From UBA1081 sp045537555 (lineage in GTDB: Bacteria > Bacillota > Clostridia > Oscillospirales > Acutalibacteraceae): 64,000 nt of DNA. Shown here piece by piece: positions 62,704 to 64,000 of this stretch. Position numbers and translations under genes: made by a program. Where the stretch lies: the NCBI GenBank assembly GCA_045537555.1, contig JAZSPR010000069.1:1-64000 (forward strand). Reading direction: 5' to 3'. Below the pieces are notes generated by a model. The model saw only the letters and a program-made list of their open reading frames with translations, ran no database searches and was not told the origin of the DNA. How positions within the stretch are numbered: the stretch's first letter is position 1; the number at the start of each line of letters is the position of its first letter.

Positions 62704-63150
62704 ATGAACATAAATACAACAGAAACAGATTCATATATCCACTTTATTTGTGGTGTAGTATGTATATCAATTCTCTTGTATATTTGCACCAGAAACAGAG
62801 CAAAATATATGATTACAAAAATAGGATATAATGAAAATTTTTCTTTAAAATATGTCAAGCCTAATCGACTTATTAGAAAACATTTCAACATTAAAGAAAA
62901 TTATATACCGAAATTTTTATATTTTGAATTATGGTTTGCACTGTTATTCATTATCCTTCTGATAATTGAAATCATCCTCTATTCTTTTGTTAATTTATTC
63001 CCTGATTTAATTATTCCGCTTTTCATTCTTATAATTGCACAACCGATAATTGGAATAATAAATCTTGTCTGGCTTTTTATTCCTTATTTCATATATCTTG
63101 ATTCATTTAAAAAGATAAAAAATAAGTTTAAGAAAAAAGAAAAAAATTAA
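62704..63150 (+). CDS. Small membrane protein of unknown function
   Basis: 148 residues with about three hydrophobic segments (FICGVVCISILLYICTR, LWFALLFIILLIIEIILYSF, LFILIIAQPIIGIINLVWLF) and a lysine-rich tail. No family recognised. Its codon usage is more A/T-biased than its neighbours. It lies 22 bases after manA with GGAG 11 bases before the ATG, so it probably ends the operon. Confidence 0.6.
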   Translation: MNINTTETDSYIHFICGVVCISILLYICTRNRAKYMITKIGYNENFSLKYVKPNRLIRKHFNIKENYIPKFLYFELWFALLFIILLIIEIILYSFVNLFPDLIIPLFILIIAQPIIGIINLVWLFIPYFIYLDSFKKIKNKFKKKEKN

Positions 63151-63164
63151 TCAATTCATTCAAA

Positions 63165-63202
63165 AAGCAGTTGCTGAAGACACAGCAACTGCTTCAATTT
63201 TT
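63165..63202. terminator. Bidirectional terminator at the end of the GRE operon
   Basis: A 12-base stem AAGCAGTTGCTG / CAGCAACTGCTT (63165-63176 with 63183-63194) is flanked by A-rich and T-rich sequence and lies between convergent genes. Confidence 0.9.
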
Positions 63203-63205
63203 GTC

Positions 63206-64000
63206 TTATTTCTTAATCCACGGAGTTGTGAGAATGCCTACATTTTTAAGGTTATATTCATAACTCCACTTTTCGTCTCCTTCACGCCATGCTGAGGGGC
63301 CGTGCCATGAATGGCTGACATCTGTAAGATGAACAGCACCGAATGAATTATAACGGTGTGTAAAGAGTTTGATATCGACCTTGTGTTTACCGTCAGAGAG
63401 TCCCTTGACAAGAAGTTCATTGGGAGAATAAACGATATTGCCCTTATCTTCACCGTCAATGATGACCTTTGTGAGTCCGCCTCTGTATCTGGGTACTGTT
63501 ATGAGAAGTTCGCCCTTGTCTGTTTCTGCTTCAAGGTGATATGTGATGTTACCGCCGTAGAAAGGAAGTCCCTGATTAACGATATCGCCAAAAGCAAGTT
63601 TTTCAGGTTTCTGACAGATTGTAGCTGTCTTTCCTACAACTCTGACACCGAAATCACCTAAAAGATAGCACCATTCTGTGTTTGTACGGTTACCGAGAGG
63701 TAATTTTACAGTTATGATGTTCTCTCCCTTATTAATTTCGGGAAGTGAAACTTTCTTGATTGATTTATCAACATACCAGCCGATAATTTCATTTGAAACT
63801 TTCTGACCGTTCATTGTGATTTCAGCAAGTTCTGCATCTTCAAGGGCAAGAACAGGATTTTTGACTTCAATCTCTGAATTTATGGTGAATTCAAGTGTGA
63901 TTGAATGCTTGATTTCTTCTTCGGGGATAACCCACGGCTGAGGTACGGAGCCTCCTCTTTCATCAAGACCTGCTTCCTCTCTTGCTACATTGTCAGCAAT
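63206..64000 (-). CDS. C-terminal part of a large beta-sandwich glycoside-hydrolase-like protein (cut by window edge)
   Basis: The reading frame is open from the right edge (64000) to the stop at 63206, giving 264 residues of the C-terminus. It has regular beta-rich sequence with VPRYRGGLTKVIIDGEDKGN, SDGKHKVDIKLFTHRYNSFG and a final tail. These patterns resemble the C-terminal galactose-binding-like domains of large rhamnosidase- or galactosidase-type enzymes. The catalytic part is outside the window, so the activity is unknown. The only in-frame ATG in the window (63814) is internal. Confidence 0.6.
   Translation of the reverse strand: MADNVAREEAGLDERGGSVPQPWVIPEEEIKHSITLEFTINSEIEVKNPVLALEDAELAEITMNGQKVSNEIIGWYVDKSIKKVSLPEINKGENIITVKLPLGNRTNTEWCYLLGDFGVRVVGKTATICQKPEKLAFGDIVNQGLPFYGGNITYHLEAETDKGELLITVPRYRGGLTKVIIDGEDKGNIVYSPNELLVKGLSDGKHKVDIKLFTHRYNSFGAVHLTDVSHSWHGPSAWREGDEKWSYEYNLKNVGILTTPWIKK

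Noticed and set aside
1..64000. CRISPR array, insertion sequence, prophage, tRNA or rRNA genes
   Set aside because: No regularly spaced repeats, transposase or phage genes, or tRNA/rRNA-like sequences were noticed on reading; intergenic gaps are short and mostly explained by promoters and terminators.

Overview
The window is AT-rich, gene-dense chromosomal DNA from a Gram-positive anaerobe. It is most likely an uncultured gut or rumen Clostridia of the Ruminococcaceae/Oscillospiraceae type. The evidence is a glycyl radical enzyme with its radical SAM activator, the clostridial gene order pyrH-frr-uppS-cdsA-dxr-rseP-ispG, strong AGGAGG-type ribosome binding sites, sigma-A promoters with 16-18 base spacers, two secreted proteins ending in type I dockerin modules, and a yybP-ykoY-type leader. 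No rRNA, tRNA, CRISPR array, insertion sequence or prophage was seen.

Layout. 1-5.4 kb: the 5' end of prfC (minus), then a tandem pair of membrane-anchored endonuclease/exonuclease/phosphatase-fold proteins, a phosphoglucomutase, a 33-residue membrane peptide and a U32-family (TrhP-like) protein. 5.4-10.7 kb (minus): a leucine-rich-repeat dockerin protein, metY, an ApgM-type enzyme (the proposed homoserine kinase family) and a TtcA-like protein. 10.7-13.8 kb: a probable Mn2+ (yybP-ykoY) riboswitch and a P-type cation ATPase. 13.8-25.8 kb (minus): a myo-inositol catabolism locus in two operons, iolJ/metallophosphoesterase/AraC regulator and iolC/YdcF-like/iolB/iolD/iolE/iolA/iolG, plus a separately transcribed oxidoreductase. 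25.9-32.7 kb (minus): an AI-2E family transporter, then metG-tatD-citrate synthase-secreted phosphoesterase. 32.9-37.1 kb: a secreted lipase-like hydrolase, a TIM-barrel isomerase, a membrane protein and a NahK-like kinase. 37.2-43.6 kb: the pyrH to ispG housekeeping operon. 43.6-50.9 kb: a condensation-fold acyltransferase, a zinc-ribbon membrane protein, a GH25 dockerin protein with a degenerate CHAP domain, and a 1165-residue protein with two phosphoesterase domains. 51-54.2 kb: a Crp/Fnr regulator with a palindrome at its own promoter and an ABC importer. 54.2-63.2 kb: one probable long operon with D-amino acid transaminase, alanine racemase, an EamA transporter, a short radical SAM activase, a divergent glycyl radical enzyme, an FGGY (sedoheptulokinase-like) kinase, a mannose-6-phosphate isomerase and a small membrane protein. 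The last gene runs off the window on the minus strand.

How the genes fit together. The iol genes give a complete route from myo-inositol to DHAP plus malonate semialdehyde and onward, but no inositol transporter is present. The window holds an unusual number of predicted phosphodiester or ester hydrolases (two EEP-fold proteins, three metallophosphoesterases, one lipase), most of them exported, which suggests scavenging of phosphorylated or lipid-linked substrates. The least explained system is the glycyl radical enzyme operon. Its enzyme has a GCxE active-site motif like the eliminases, an atypical glycyl loop and a short PflA-type activator, and it is overlapped by a sugar kinase gene.
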